A DNA stretch of 64,000 nt from Archegozetes longisetosus (taxonomy: Eukaryota > Arthropoda > Arachnida > Sarcoptiformes > Trhypochthoniidae): positions 3,582,001 through 3,646,000 of the forward strand of contig JAEMBT020000008.1 in assembly GCA_018873245.2 (NCBI GenBank), written 5' to 3'. Below the pieces are notes generated by a model. The model searched no databases. It was given only the letters and a program-made list of their open reading frames with translations, and was not told the DNA's origin. Shown here in pieces: positions 23,085 through 35,845 of this stretch; position 1 is the stretch's first letter; the number at the start of each line of letters is the position of its first letter. A program made the translations under genes and the position numbers.

Positions 23085-26000
23085 TTAAATAATTATAACA
23101 AAACTAATTACATTTGGGTTCCATTGATCAAAATCATTATTGAGTCTAAAAGTTATCTCCCCCTGATGATCAAAATCATTATAGTCTCCTTCGTAATAGG
23201 GAACATCACATTGTTCTTCAACTTCTCTTCCATAATCGTCGTAATAACTACCATCGAACTGAATTTTTCTTGAGGAACGTTTTGAAAGAGTTTGATCGTT
23301 GAGAGAATCTGAAAGATTAGGAAAACAAGAAGAATCAATACGGAAGTAAAGTAAAGAGACGTAAAGATAGAAGAAGATACTTGAAGTTGAAGTATGATTA
23401 GATTGAATATATTGCTGGGGTAGTTTGCCGTTAGGACAATTAATATTTTTACACTCTCTCATGCTGTCCATATATTGAAGAATATCATCTGATTTGTCAT
23501 TTTCTTCTTGATCAGATTGAAACACTTTATCGCGAAGTTTATGTACAATTTTACATATAACTGCTATCAAAAAGGCTATAAACAGTAGTATAAATGCAAT
23601 TATCACTAGATTTTGTATCAAATCATTCCACTCATTCAATTGAGGCGTTTCTAAAGTTAACGAGAAAATAATAAAATAAGATTATGGAAATAGAGATAAA
23701 AGACTAAAGAATACCTTCTAATACAAGAGGAGGTGTCAACGTTTTAGTAGAGTAAGAAAATGGTTCACTTTTTCCCTTAACATTGACTGAGAAAACCTTA
23801 ATATCATAGATAGTGCCCGGTTGTAAGCCAGTCAATTCAAAAGATGAGACACCACTATTGGTTAAGTTGAGCACTAATTTTCCATCTTTATTATCATATA
23901 GTTCTAAAGCGAAGTTTTGTTGTAAACCTCCATCGTATCCAGGTATGCAGTTTATTAGGAAAGATGTAAATGCATGATTCGCAGATGTGCACTTAGTTAC
24001 AGGTTCTGGCCTCCCTATAAAACAATTTTAATACTTGTGATTCACCATTCAATTTGAAATTTTCATTGAGAACAGAAAGATTTGATGTATAAAAATTCAA
24101 TGTATGGTTAATATATAAAAATTCAATGTATGGTTAATATATAGATATTTAATGTATGGTTAATATATAGATATTTAATAGGTGGCTAACATATAGAAGT
24201 TTAATGATTAATATATAAAAATTGAATGTATGGTTAATGTATGGAAAAGTTGAGAAAAATAAGGCATAAAACAAACGCAGAAGTAATACCAGCAGGTATT
24301 AGATTATAGATGCAAGGCACTTTCTGACTGCCAACTACATTTTTAGCCCAACACGAAACGATACCATAATCCTCTTTTTTTCTAGGCGTGTATGATAGCG
24401 AACTTCGAAGGCCTTCACTAATGAATTTCAGATTTTGATTATGAGTGTTGTTAAATGTCCAATGAAAGTAAACTTGGTTAGGACGTGCGTCGATATCACA
24501 TAATACTTTTGCGGTTTCTCCAATCCCTATCCCATAGACTATCTTTTGGCCTGATTTACATACGGGTGCATCTAATTTTAAGTAAAATTATTATCTTATC
24601 TTAACCAACTAATTATTTGACTTAAAACTTATAAAAATAATTCAATCTATCTAAACACTTACACTTAGTTAGGCTATTAAAGGTGAATATTGGCTAACGT
24701 ATATATTAGCTAGCTTCAACATTAGCAAAGTTGTATAATTAGAATTTAGATTAAGTATTTGTCACTTACAGTCAACAGTTAACAAAAGATCATTACTTTT
24801 TCCTCTTCCAACTAAATTGCTGGTTAAACAGTAATATTTGCCATTATGGTGTCGACTGACTTTCTTTATTACCAAACTCGCATTGTTTATAATTATTCCT
24901 AATTATAATAATTACTGACTTATGATCAAAATATTAACTATTCCTGCGAATAGATCAATAAAATACGCAAACTTCAGACTGTTTCAGTAAAGATAAAGTT
25001 TTGTTGCTGCTGGTTATGCAAGAGTTGATTAATTTGCCTAAAGTCCAGAAGCTTTAGCTCAAAAGTTAACTTAAGTTCAGTTTGAGTGATAGGTTTTTAC
25101 TTCGATATAAATCTCTGACTAAATCTTAAGTAATGCTTGACTAGACCTAAAGCATACCAATAAAAATACTTGTACTGACTTTCAAAAACTAAAACTTCAA
25201 CAATCGATTTCTCAACTTTTCTCATTTGTCATTATTTCTCGATCAAGTTTTCCGAACAAACTCAGACTTTTCGTACTTTTCATACTTATTAAGTTGTTAT
25301 TCATTTTTCGGTTTGCTTCCAAATCAAGTTCAACAGCGACAGAAGTGAAGTATTTTAGATAACTATCCGCAGAATAGAAGAGAAGAAATATTAATCAAAC
25401 AAATAATACCTTTAAAGGAATCAGATTTAATGATTCTTTCTTCATAAAACCAGGTATGATCGACAACAGAAGGATTAGCTTTAGTTTTACAATCCATCAT
25501 CACTTCATTGCCCTCAGCAACTATACTATTCTTATGGTTTGTTGTCATCACAAGACTAACTCGAGGCTCATCTAATCAATAATTGAAATTGTCATTAATA
25601 TATGTCTAGCTTTTCTCTTGTATTTCATATTTATTTTTGGCTCTTTATTAGCCAAATATCAAATGTTAACTCTACTAAACACTAGAACTACTTCTATTTA
25701 AGAATATTGTCTTCTTTTAGTACAGATAACTTCAAAAGGGCTTTAAATTCGATCACTCGGTAAGAGATGAACATCAGATAATCTTAATATCTGTCGAGAA
25801 AGTTTCTTATCAGACATTGATTTCTGAGTTGCGTGATTAATACGTTTTCAACTGTTTTGACCCTATAATAAAGTTGACCGAAATCACATCATCAAAGCGT
25901 TGTATAAATTCTTGTTAGATTAGGCTGGACTAAGTGGTAGATCAAATTAAAAGTGAACTTAAGAACTTGCGATTTGTAACATAGAAGTAGGAGATTCTCG

Positions 26001-29000
26001 TAAATTATTTTCTAATAATTTAGCGTAAGGCAGTTGAGAATGATTTGATGTCTGATATATTAGTAAGCGATCAAATTGAATGCTGTTTTGAACTCGACTG
26101 TACAAATGTTTGAAAGGTTTGTGAGTGCAATAAATTACATTTGTGTGAAATTGAAGCCATTTGAAAAGCTTTAATGGTTTTTAAAGATCCGATAAATGAT
26201 ATAAAAAAGATTTCAAAAAGATTTATTAGATAAAAAGTGTTTCAAGTCATCCTATAAGCTATTATGTTCCTTGAAAACGTCTATTTTGAAAAACCTCTTA
26301 TCATTTAGCAGTCTTACTAAAGCCCATAACATTTTCGATTATTGCATACAAATCAAAATATAATCAAACCACTAAAGGGTTAGAATCACTTTTATACCTG
26401 CCAAACATACTGACAATAATCGAAAAGTTTGATAACATAAATCAATTTAGTCATTGAAGTAATAACTTGGTACAGATATGTCAAATCCTAAATGTAATTT
26501 AGATTGACTGCATTTGTGAACCTGTTGTTCACAGGAGAGTTTGCAGTTGTTTACCAGTTTTCTATTTATAGAGATCACATCTAGAAAACGATTATCATGT
26601 TTGAGATCAAATTTAGAAAACTATTATCATATTTCAGAGTAGTTCTCAACAAGAAATCTCATGAAAAGCTTAAGATTAAGATCAAATAATTATAAATCAC
26701 TACATATTACATGCATGAAAAGTGAACATTTCAATCGATTCTAGACAGTAGTTTTCAAAGGATGACAAGAATATTACGCGCCAAACAGTAGTTTTCTCTT
26801 TAGTTTTCTCTTTAGTTTATTGTCTGTAAATTAAGTTATTTGTTGAGAAATACGAACCAGCCATTCGTTAATTGTTACTTAGCTAATGCTTGTCTATGTT
26901 TTATTTAGTTGTCAGACTAATATTAGTTTAATGTAATTAACGCTAATTAGTCTTAAGTGAATCCGAATTTCAATCAGCTTATTGATTTTACTTTAACTAT
27001 AACCTATTTCTTCAATAATCAATTAAACCTGACAACATCTTAGCTTTTCATTCAAGTTAAACAACTTGTTAAGTAAACACAACTGGATTTGTAATTTTGA
27101 GGTTTAGTTTTCTATTTATAAGTTATTGGACTTCAGGCTAAAACTTCAGCTAAAACTTCAGCTAAAATAGTCTTCTCTTTTACATGTGATTCAACGATCT
27201 TCTACTTAACGCTGAAATGGATTATCGATTATTGATTCGACATGAATAACATGCATATCTTAATCGATTATCTTTTTCCTGCTCTGTTCAAAAGCTTGAA
27301 GAGATTCGGAAAAATCAATAGTATTAGCGCTAAAAATAGAAAGTCTAAAGTAAAAATCAAATTTCTTCTTAAAAGATTAATAAATTCAAACGAAAACCAT
27401 AATGAATAATAAAAAACATTTCTAATGCTTTAGAAGTAGAGTATAGTACAATTTCTCGAGTCTCGAAAAATATTTTTATTCATTTAATCCCAATAATTAA
27501 CCCTTAATTTGGAAAAGTTTGTATAACTAGATTATGAAATAAGTATTTTTGATGAATAATTCTAAATTTAAAGGTTTATAGATTCTTAAAAATGTGTTTT
27601 ATCAAAAATTCATTCATAAATGGTCAATTTTTAATCTAAACAAGTTTGTTAGATAAATTTGAAATTAAATTAAAAGCTTTTAATTATTGAACGGTTATCC
27701 CAATTTGATGTATTATATTGAATTTAAGTACAAGTAAACAATTAGCTATCAAATTCTTCCCCTATATTATATGGAATCCGAGAATTCTCGAATCTTGGGA
27801 CTAAAATGTTTTCAAGACTCGAAAAGCTCGTTCCTCAAAAATACTATGCTCTAATTAGAAGTGAAAATTAAACAAATATCACACAGTGTTTAATCGAGTT
27901 TTAGATACTGTACGCTTAAAAACTTAATAATTGTTGATAGTAACAAGAAAAAGGTTGTTGCTACGTAGCATGAATTTGTTGCCAAATTTGATTCCTAATT
28001 AGCTTTGATTATAATGAACGTGAAATAAGTATATAATATCCGATATATAATTGTTGCGAGGTTGAAAACTACGTTATGACAATAGATTTTGAAGTTGCAA
28101 TGAAAGATTACAAAGTTTTCTAAGCATATAGCTGATGTGACCGTTAATTTAAAATTGACAGATATAGTAGTATAGAAAATGTTTAAGTGGGAAAGTAGTA
28201 CTCACAAAGAACATTAAGTGTCCAGAAATCTAGAATAGTACTGTTTATGATACGAGTGTTTTCGGCTGCACAGACTAATTGTGCTCCATTATCATCAGGC
28301 ACTGGCGTCAATGTAATTACACTTCGTGTTATATTACCAACTTCCGGCAAGTTCTCCCTGTTTCAAGCATAATTGACAGATTCAATAATTATACCTATAA
28401 TTAAGAGCTCAAATGTTTTCGTAAATTTCAAACTTCATATCATGTAATTTTAAGATAGCTTCACTCTAACTCTTGCCTATCAGCTACTGTGCTTATTGAT
28501 AAAAGCTATTTTAACTCAAATACTCTTCAGCAGTAGAACAGAAAAACTCTTGTTTACTCAATAATTCTGTTTTCAACTTAAATTTCAGGTATTTTGTGTA
28601 GCACTCGAGTAATCAATAACTTGGCTTTCTCTGAGATTCCATTAAAAGGTACCGACAAATAGACTTTCATTTGGAAACCATGAACCGAGATGAGAATAAG
28701 TAGAGTGATGTAAGTGAATAAAGATATTCAATACAGTAGTTGCGCGCTTATATAGAGCTTTTAGAGCGTGCACCACTTTCAGAGGGGTCTGTGTAGTGAC
28801 CGTAAGAATATACACAAGCTCCCCCTAAAAGTACTACATAAACCCCCTAAAGGCTTTTCACTCTCTAAAAGCACTACAAAAACTCTACTAATCAAGTAAA
28901 ATAGTGTTTTCTGTATTATCTATGAGTTTATTAGTCTGCAATAAGAATGTTATTTATTAATATAACAAATTCTCATCTGATAAATAAAACTCAAACTCTA

Positions 29001-29763
29001 TCTACGACTAATATTTGTTTTCACTTAAGCTGCACAACACATCGGGTTATAAATAAATAATTGACTGAATTCATAACAAGTTAAGGTATCTTTGATTTGG
29101 TATCTTTCATTCGTATCTTTGATTTGTGTGTTTAGATATGAGGTAAAAATTATTTATCGAATAAAGTGCTTCATGTTTACCTGGAATGAGAAAGTTTTCT
29201 TTTATTCTTATACCATGTTATTTGTGCCGATGGTCGCGAACCCGTTGATTGACACACAACATCGATTTTTCTACCTGCTATTAATGGTTGATTAGTCGAT
29301 AGAATCTCGACATTTAACGGTCGCACTGCGAGAAAAGTCAAGTCATTTAAGCTAAATGAAACAGGCATCAAAAGAAGCTGAAAATTATAGCTAACTTATT
29401 CATCTAACACCATCAAAACTGATTATTTCACTCCCTTTTGGGCTTAAGATTTCTATCCATTTAGTGATAGCTTCTAACACTGATTGCATAAAAAAATTAA
29501 TCGATATTTACACGTTTGACTAAACTGTTACTTATTGATCCACTAATCATTTATAAATTGCTTACTTCCTACTCGTGTAAAGCTCGCCTCGCAAATTTTT
29601 AAGAATTCTTTTCAAAATTCTTAGCAACTAGAGTAAAATTCCGGAATCTAGATATTTAATTATAATAGTATTGTCACTAGATGTTTCAATATCTATGTCT
29701 AATATCTGCATATTTGGAGTGCTATGAAGTGCGATCTCTAATTGGAATAAGATAACAGATGGG

Positions 29764-29809
<46 letters not shown>

Positions 29810-32800
29810 AAAGAAAGAATATTTGACTTACAATTAACATCTAATTTAACTTCAGCAATGAGTGGAGTGCTAGCATTAGTGTTGAAAGCTTGACAGCGGA
29901 ACACAGCGAATAAGTCATTTCTGTTAACTTTACTGAGTAGCAGTTCGTTTCTGACTCTGGCTCCGTCTTGAATAATTTCATAGGAATCATCGATCATCAG
30001 GTTATCGCGAAACCATTGGACCACTGCAGGAGGTCTGGCTATTGCACGGATCATCAACAAAATACTAGACTAAGTCTCACAATTATAACTTATGGTATAA
30101 CTTATAGCACATCTCAGAGCACAACCCAGAGCACAACTCATACCACAACTCACAGCTTGGAGAACATCACAGTAGAACAGCCATCAAATTGGTTCGACAC
30201 TTACCACCTTTCGCTTCACAAGTCAGCTTAACATCAGTATCTTCTTCATAAGGCCCAGCAAATTCATTTAATGGCTCTAGTTTTTCATCCTTAATGATCA
30301 CTTTCTTAGGCGGTACTGCATTGTAATAGGAAGACAATCATGAAGACAATTATAATGACAATTGTGTCCATAAGTTTCCTAATTTGTTCTTTCTTTTTCT
30401 ATTATCTCTTTCTTTGCCAATGTTTTCTTATTTTCTTACCAATCACTATGAGGCTGACTACAGTATTCATGGTTCGGCCCCAACGGAAATCCACTCGACA
30501 TCGATATTCTCCTTCGTCTTCAGCTTTCACGGGATCAATGGTTAGGATGGCAGGACGGAGTGTTATATTAAGCGTTGCTCTATTGATCAAATCATCACTT
30601 AGAAAGTGTTTAGTTTGCTTGTTTTGAACCTGTCGGGCGTCTACTGTATAGATCGGGGCGCCCGTTGTGTCTCCTCTATACCACAGTATTAGTGTTATTG
30701 AATCATCTGTTGTTCATATCATACGATCATTTTTTTGTCAAAATACACAGTATTTTAATAGCTCATTTCCATTAATATAACCTAAACTTTTCACCTCTTC
30801 AAAAGACATTGATCTCAAATTTCAGGGCTTTATTGCTCTGTCAATGAGTGTCTATTCGAGAGCTGAAACTTTATGCTCGAATTTGAGCTTACCTTTTGAT
30901 GGTATTGTTATATTGCAAGGCAGTTGTACGCGATCACCAACTTTTGCTCGATATTCGGGATATGCTGTTTTCAGAAATTGAATAAGTTTATTCAACTTTT
31001 CCTATAAATCTTTCCATTCAACACAGTTAAATCTCTTTATTCTGAACATGTAGTTAAGCCCTTTATGAAATATTCTGAACTTGCAGTTAAGTCTTTTTAA
31101 AAGAGCAATTAAATAGGCTTCAACTTCATACCGACTTATCTACGCATTCTTAAAAAGACTTAACTTCACGTGAAAGATAGAGAGGTTTAACTGTATTTAT
31201 AATCGAGTACAAAATCAATAACTTGTAAAATAGTTTTCTATTCCTGTTGGAGTCTAGAGAAATGCTTATTCTTAGCCTGACAGATAACCACAATTGCCGT
31301 TATATTGGAGTCAGTTTGCAAAGAATACCAAAAGCAATTGATCCCTTTATAAAAATGCTATTCTATGCATCAACTAATGCTTATTCAGCAATCTTATTGA
31401 TTCTGATTCCAAACTTAACTCTTTCTTTACTTAATTACTTTGGAAAGTTTGCTAAAAATCTTAAGTCACTAAAAATGTTTGGAAAAGTTTTAATAAATGA
31501 TATTCTTTATCGAATAAACTCGGATTATATAATGCTATGGATGAGTGATTTAAAAATACTTTCTGATAGAAAACACATTTATTTGGATTATAAAACATAT
31601 AAATCTATGTAATTCAAACTGAACTATTCGTCTATTACTGAATATAGGATTTTTTCAGTCATCTAAATCATTTATAGCTGAAAATGTGCGCACATTTGTA
31701 CTTTCAAAGAAATATTATCGCACAGAATGTTATTTTAAGAAAGAGAACCACTCCATATGCTTAATATCCAATATTCTTCAATCATTTTTATACGCCTACC
31801 AAAATCTGTAAACTAATATAACTTCTGATTTGGTAAATCCTAAATATTGCTCAATATATGGGCAAATGGTATAACTCGAGTTTTAGGTATCTTGAATTTT
31901 TGATTTATTTCAAAAAATATTGTACTCAATATATTAATCTGACAAATTCTTAATACATGTCAATATTGCAAATTTATAGTTAATTAACTTTTCAAACAAG
32001 ACTAATGCTCGTAATAAGGTGGAAGCAAAACTTTGAATCAGTTTTACTCTATTTTATGCTTTTAGACTTATGCCCTTTCTCTACACTTCATGTTGATATG
32101 ATTGAGGCTGAACGAATTGTTAAATTTATCTAATTCTATTAACTCACAATCAACTATCGTAAAATTGATTTTCATCTAAATGCGTCTAAAGCAAATTCAA
32201 TAAAATTTCAGTATTAGTTGACATAAAGGTTGGAAAGGAGGTTTACTGATAGAGAGAAAAAAAATTGACAACTTTATAGTTAGTCAGTAAGGAAGCTGAA
32301 ATTGCATTTAATGGGAATATGAAGGAAACTGAGTGAATAAATACTGGCATTTGTGCTCGTTCTAATTAGATTAGTTGAGAAGAGTGACAAATATATAGGG
32401 AGTTATGTTAGTGTAAAGCCTAATGAATGATTAAATAAGAAATGTTGCCAATATTTGCCTTAAACTTGTGATTGCCTAAAATAAATGACACACTAACATC
32501 TTTTTCTACTATTTACGTAGTATCTCTAAAACATTTCTCACTTTTATTCACTCATATTTCTCTCTTTATAACCTTTCCATCTGATCAATAGAGTTCTGAT
32601 TTTTGGGGACATAAGACAATTTTATTAAAACATAAATAAAACCATTTATACAGAAGGCAACTATTCTAATAAACATTAAGATAGTTGAGGAGAATTAACT
32701 TTATCTGCATTTTACTGACTATTATTGTGAATAATAAATAGAAATGTTTGCGAATCCTAACTATAAAACTAGTTTAATGGTAAGAATTTATATGATCAGA

Positions 32801-34450
32801 CATTTGAATTAATAAGCAATTTAGATGTTATTTCAGTTCGAATTGAGTAAATGATTATGGTTTTTGGATAAGTATAGCTTTCAAATAAGTATAATCTGTA
32901 GTATATATCCAGTTTGATTCCAACTGAATTAATTCAATGTGCCTAGCTTCAAATCAAGCTCACATTCAGTATTTTGATAAATTAGCTTGTTAAATAATGT
33001 TCAAATTCCGTGTGCGCCTCATCTCAAATAATGTGAGCTTAAAAGCTTAAATATGGATGATAGATAAATAATACATAATGATACTTCTCCATTTTATAAG
33101 ATAAGTTTATTGAAAATACTAAGTGCTAAGTAAAAGTTATAAAACTTCTCTAATCAATAAATTCTTGTTTAAAGCTGATAAATTTGATTATTGATTAATT
33201 CGTTCTTGATTGTTTGCAAATTATTCATGAAGTCTATTACCATTACAGTCAACTCTTTCTACAATTAAGTAGGATATAGTGAACATAGAGCTATAATCTA
33301 CACTGTTTGACAAATGATTTAGTTTGCAGACTATGCACACTATACCCCATATAGTGAACTTCAGTTATAATCAGCCAATTTCTATTGCATTAGGCTGTTT
33401 ACTATAACGAGAGGCCACTGTAATTGAAAATTAAATTCAGTCGAAAATTTAAATATTTTGTGTGCATTAGGTTGGAATAAATTGGACACAAAGTAAAATA
33501 ATTTCGACTAATATTGACTCCTAAAGTTTCAGATAGCTTAGAAGTGATTGTTTGTTGGAAACAAATATTGAAGAATTGATACTTTCATATTAATCAAAAC
33601 TTATAGATTGATTTGGGCTGACTTAGCGTGACTTTGCAAAAGGGTATGATTTATTATGAATTGTAGGAGTAAAGAAAATTGCTAGTAAAATCTGTCATTT
33701 AACAGATAAGACTTACATGTTAGACGTAGCAATACTTTGATTAATAGATACTAGATTTTTCTAACTTTCTCACATATATTGCATAAGTTGAATGAGAACC
33801 AAAATCATTCAATTCAATTATGACGTCATAATGATCAAATTTATTTTTATGGTTTATACATAAGCAATTCATTTGTTTTTATGGTTTATACATAAGCAAT
33901 TAATTCATTTTTATGGCTTATACATAAACAATTCTCAACAGATTCTAGTTCACACTAACTAAATCTTAATTTTTATTTTGTAAGATTTATACTTTAATTC
34001 CAAACAAAATCACTTATATATCAAATGAGAAGTGAATTGTTAGCAGAGTTAAAGTATTATTGCCGAAAAGGTGTTATAATTTAGCCAAAAGAAAGTATTC
34101 ATATAATATTCTTTGGGCATTTCTAGAATATCCCAAAACTGCATTTTCTAAGACCACAAACATTAAATTGGATTTTATGGCCAAAATAGCCATAACCGAA
34201 TAAAGCGATAAATCTTATACGCCTCAGGACTAAATGTCTTCAGTCTAAATGTTTTCAGTCTAGATTTGATTGAATCAAAAATTGCTAATAATCAAATCGA
34301 GTAGTCTTTCAAACTGAGTTTTAGTTGGAGAATAGGCTAAAAGTTTTCGTTTTAGTCAGAGAATAAGCGAAAAGTTTTCACTTTATTTATATCACTTACC
34401 GATATTATCTTCAGCTGAATCAGTGGTTCTTAATTTAATTCCAGGAATAC
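23085..34450 (-). CDS. Sidestep-family immunoglobulin cell-adhesion receptor (5' exon uncertain)
   Basis: Single-pass receptor of the Sidestep family; in Drosophila these bind Beat proteins in axon guidance and synaptic matching. Exons in transcript order: 34450-34400, 30964-30893, 30706-30440, 30315-30205, 30038-29832, 29325-29181, 28357-28206, 25571-25410, 24898-24770, 24571-24290, 24014-23715, 23650-23381, 23308-23085. All internal phases match (about 790 aa). Ig1 carries the family hallmark: VQLPCNI, ILWYRGDTTGAPIYTVDAR, then DEGEYRCRVDFRWGRT. Ig2 has C-E-A-K-G-G and WFRDN. Ig3 to Ig5 follow, the last with YAPVCKSGQK and FHWTFNN. Then one FN3, a membrane helix (LVIIAFILLFIAFLIAVI) and a tail of about 140 residues rich in acidic and Tyr residues. 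The signal peptide is not in these exons; a candidate lies at 44038-44122. The stop at 23085 is preceded by a possible GTAATT donor, so the very C-terminus is uncertain. Confidence 0.85.
23309..23380 (-). other. 72-nt intron that keeps the reading frame open
   Basis: Donor GTATCT, a strong pyrimidine tract and TTTCAG acceptor mark this as an intron in the cytoplasmic tail of the Sidestep-like gene. Its length is a multiple of three and it has no in-frame stop, so retention would add 24 hydrophobic residues. Confidence 0.6.
24083..24245. repeat. Tandem repeat, ~26-bp unit
   Basis: About six diverged copies of a unit built on AATGTATGGTTAATATATA. It lies in the intron between the FN3 and Ig5 exons. 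Confidence 0.7.
25572..28205 (-). other. Sidestep-like gene intron, 2.6 kb
   Basis: Intron between the Ig3 and Ig4 exons. AT-rich, no coding signal. Near 27926-27975 it contains TTGATAGTAACAAGAAAAAG, related to the terminus of the dispersed GATAGCAAC repeat found elsewhere in the window. Confidence 0.45.
28757..28874. repeat. Imperfect inverted repeat
   Basis: GCTTTTAGAGCGTG at the left faces CTCTCTAAAAGCAC at the right, with AGGGG-rich inner sequence partly complementary. It lies in a Sidestep-like intron; probably a small foldback element. Confidence 0.45.
29771..29806. repeat. (GA)18 microsatellite
   Basis: Pure GA repeat 25 bases inside the intron after the Ig2 exon. On the coding strand it is a CT tract close to the 5' splice site. 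Confidence 0.95.
31022..31193. mobile_element. MITE with ACAGTTAAAYCTCTNTAT terminal repeats
   Basis: The left end reads ACAGTTAAATCTCTTTAT and the right end is the complement of ACAGTTAAACCTCTCTAT, about 172 bp apart. The inner sequence (GTTAAG, AAGTCTTTTTAA) is also partly symmetrical. A TA follows the right end. ACAGT-type ends and small size suggest a Tc1/mariner-related MITE; this is inference. Confidence 0.6.
31262..31612 (+). CDS. Unrecognised 116-codon open frame inside a Sidestep-like intron
   Basis: ATG at 31262, TAA at 31610-31612. The protein is hydrophobic in its middle (AYSAILLILIPNLTLSLL) and ends with a polar stretch (LSDRKHIYLDYKTYKSM). The frame is unusually long for such AT-rich DNA, and its amino-acid mix looks protein-like. 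It runs opposite to the host gene. It may be an intronic gene, one exon of a longer gene, or a remnant of a transposon or receptor. No family is recognised. Confidence 0.3.
   Translation: MLILSLTDNHNCRYIGVSLQRIPKAIDPFIKMLFYASTNAYSAILLILIPNLTLSLLNYFGKFAKNLKSLKMFGKVLINDILYRINSDYIMLWMSDLKILSDRKHIYLDYKTYKSM
33245..33422. mobile_element. MITE with ATTACAGT ends (Tc1/mariner-like)
   Basis: The left end ATTACAGTCAACTCTTTC faces a right end that is the complement of ATTACAGTGGCCTCTCGTTA, about 178 bp apart. Internal TATAGTGAACWT motifs appear on both sides. A relative occurs at about 43256-43440. Confidence 0.55.
33840..33935. repeat. Tandem repeat, ~31-bp unit, three copies
   Basis: Unit built on TTTTTATGGTTTATACATAA followed by GCAATT. 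Copies differ slightly. Lies in a Sidestep-like intron. Confidence 0.75.
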
Positions 34451-35845
34451 CTGCGAACAACAAATTGCAAAAGAATAGTTAGATGGTAATGTTTTATTAT
34501 TATTTGGCCAATTGGTGAATGTGTATGATTAAAAATAGAAGTTTCCTTAACCAGTTTCCTTACTTCTCAAAAGTATCAGATAAGAACCAATGCTTTCATT
34601 CAATTTAATTGCTAACTCAGTAACACAACCAATTCAATTAAGGACGAATCTTAGCCTAATATTTCTTTTTTGATTTTCTTTTCTATTTCTCTACACTTGA
34701 AAATAAGCTCTAAATTATATCTATTCTTACTTTTCTTACTATTCTTATTATTCTTACTTTTCTATCCATTCTTATTGTTCTACGCATTCTTATTATTCTC
34801 TATATTGAAATATTTTAATCAATTCAACAAACGAGTTATTCGAGTTATTCGCTGTTGAAGATTGAAATTTTAAATATTAATTTTAAAAATCATTGAAACA
34901 GTTTCCTTTTCTGCAAATGAATCTTTTCTAGCGTTGAACAAATAAGTACTATTCCAATGATAATGGAGAGAATTAGATGAAAGTGTGATTTTCTCAAATA
35001 AATTATACTCTATTGCCCTATTCGAGCCTGTTTTCTATACAACCTAAAGTCCAGTAATAATTACAAATTTCTATCAACTAATAAATTCATACCAATTTAA
35101 ACACTTCTTCTATATAGCATTCAAATCATAAACTAATTTGTGATTTTCTTAGTCAATCGTGTCAAATCACTTTCGGATCTAATTAGTAATTGTATGATAA
35201 AAATAATTATCATAATTACTGAACTGTAGATACTATACTATGTTTAGGGTATTCTGAGAATGTAAGTTCAGCGAAGCTTAAGTTCTCCGAACCACTTACA
35301 CACAAAATATCTGTTCAATAAGCTATTAAATCAAATGATTTTCGGTACTTATTTGCTGTAGGAAAGAATAACGAACACTCTATTCCTTCAGCTTTATAAC
35401 TAAGAAACCAATTAGTAATTCAAATCGAATCAAATTCATCTTAAGCAGTGAATAATAGACGCATTTATGCGTGAAATCAAACTTAAGTTTCAAATCAGTG
35501 TTTTAAATGTTAATCAATGTTCAATTAAATTATTCTATTCTATAACTAATTTTTCAAACTTAATCAAATCTCATTAGATTCATATTCACATTGAAGTTAA
35601 TAACTCCTTCAGTTGAAGTAATCACCTGAAAGATAAATCTCAGTCTAGATAAGCCTACCATTAATTGAATTTTTTCTCTTTTTCTAGGTTTGAAACTTCA
35701 TTGAAGATTTAAGACTCATAGTTGGAAACTAAGTTGATTGCAATTTTTTCTCCAGATAATGCAAATATTTACTTAGCATGACATGTGTTTGTGATATATG
35801 AGTTCGTGTGTACTTTTAAGCCACACTTATACACTCAATAAATTC

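Noticed and set aside
24083-24245. Tandem repeats considered as a CRISPR-like array
   Set aside because: Units are diverged and contiguous without unique spacers, and the genome is eukaryotic.
29628-29840. Frame with long Ser-Leu repeats
   Set aside because: It is only translation of the GA/CT microsatellite.
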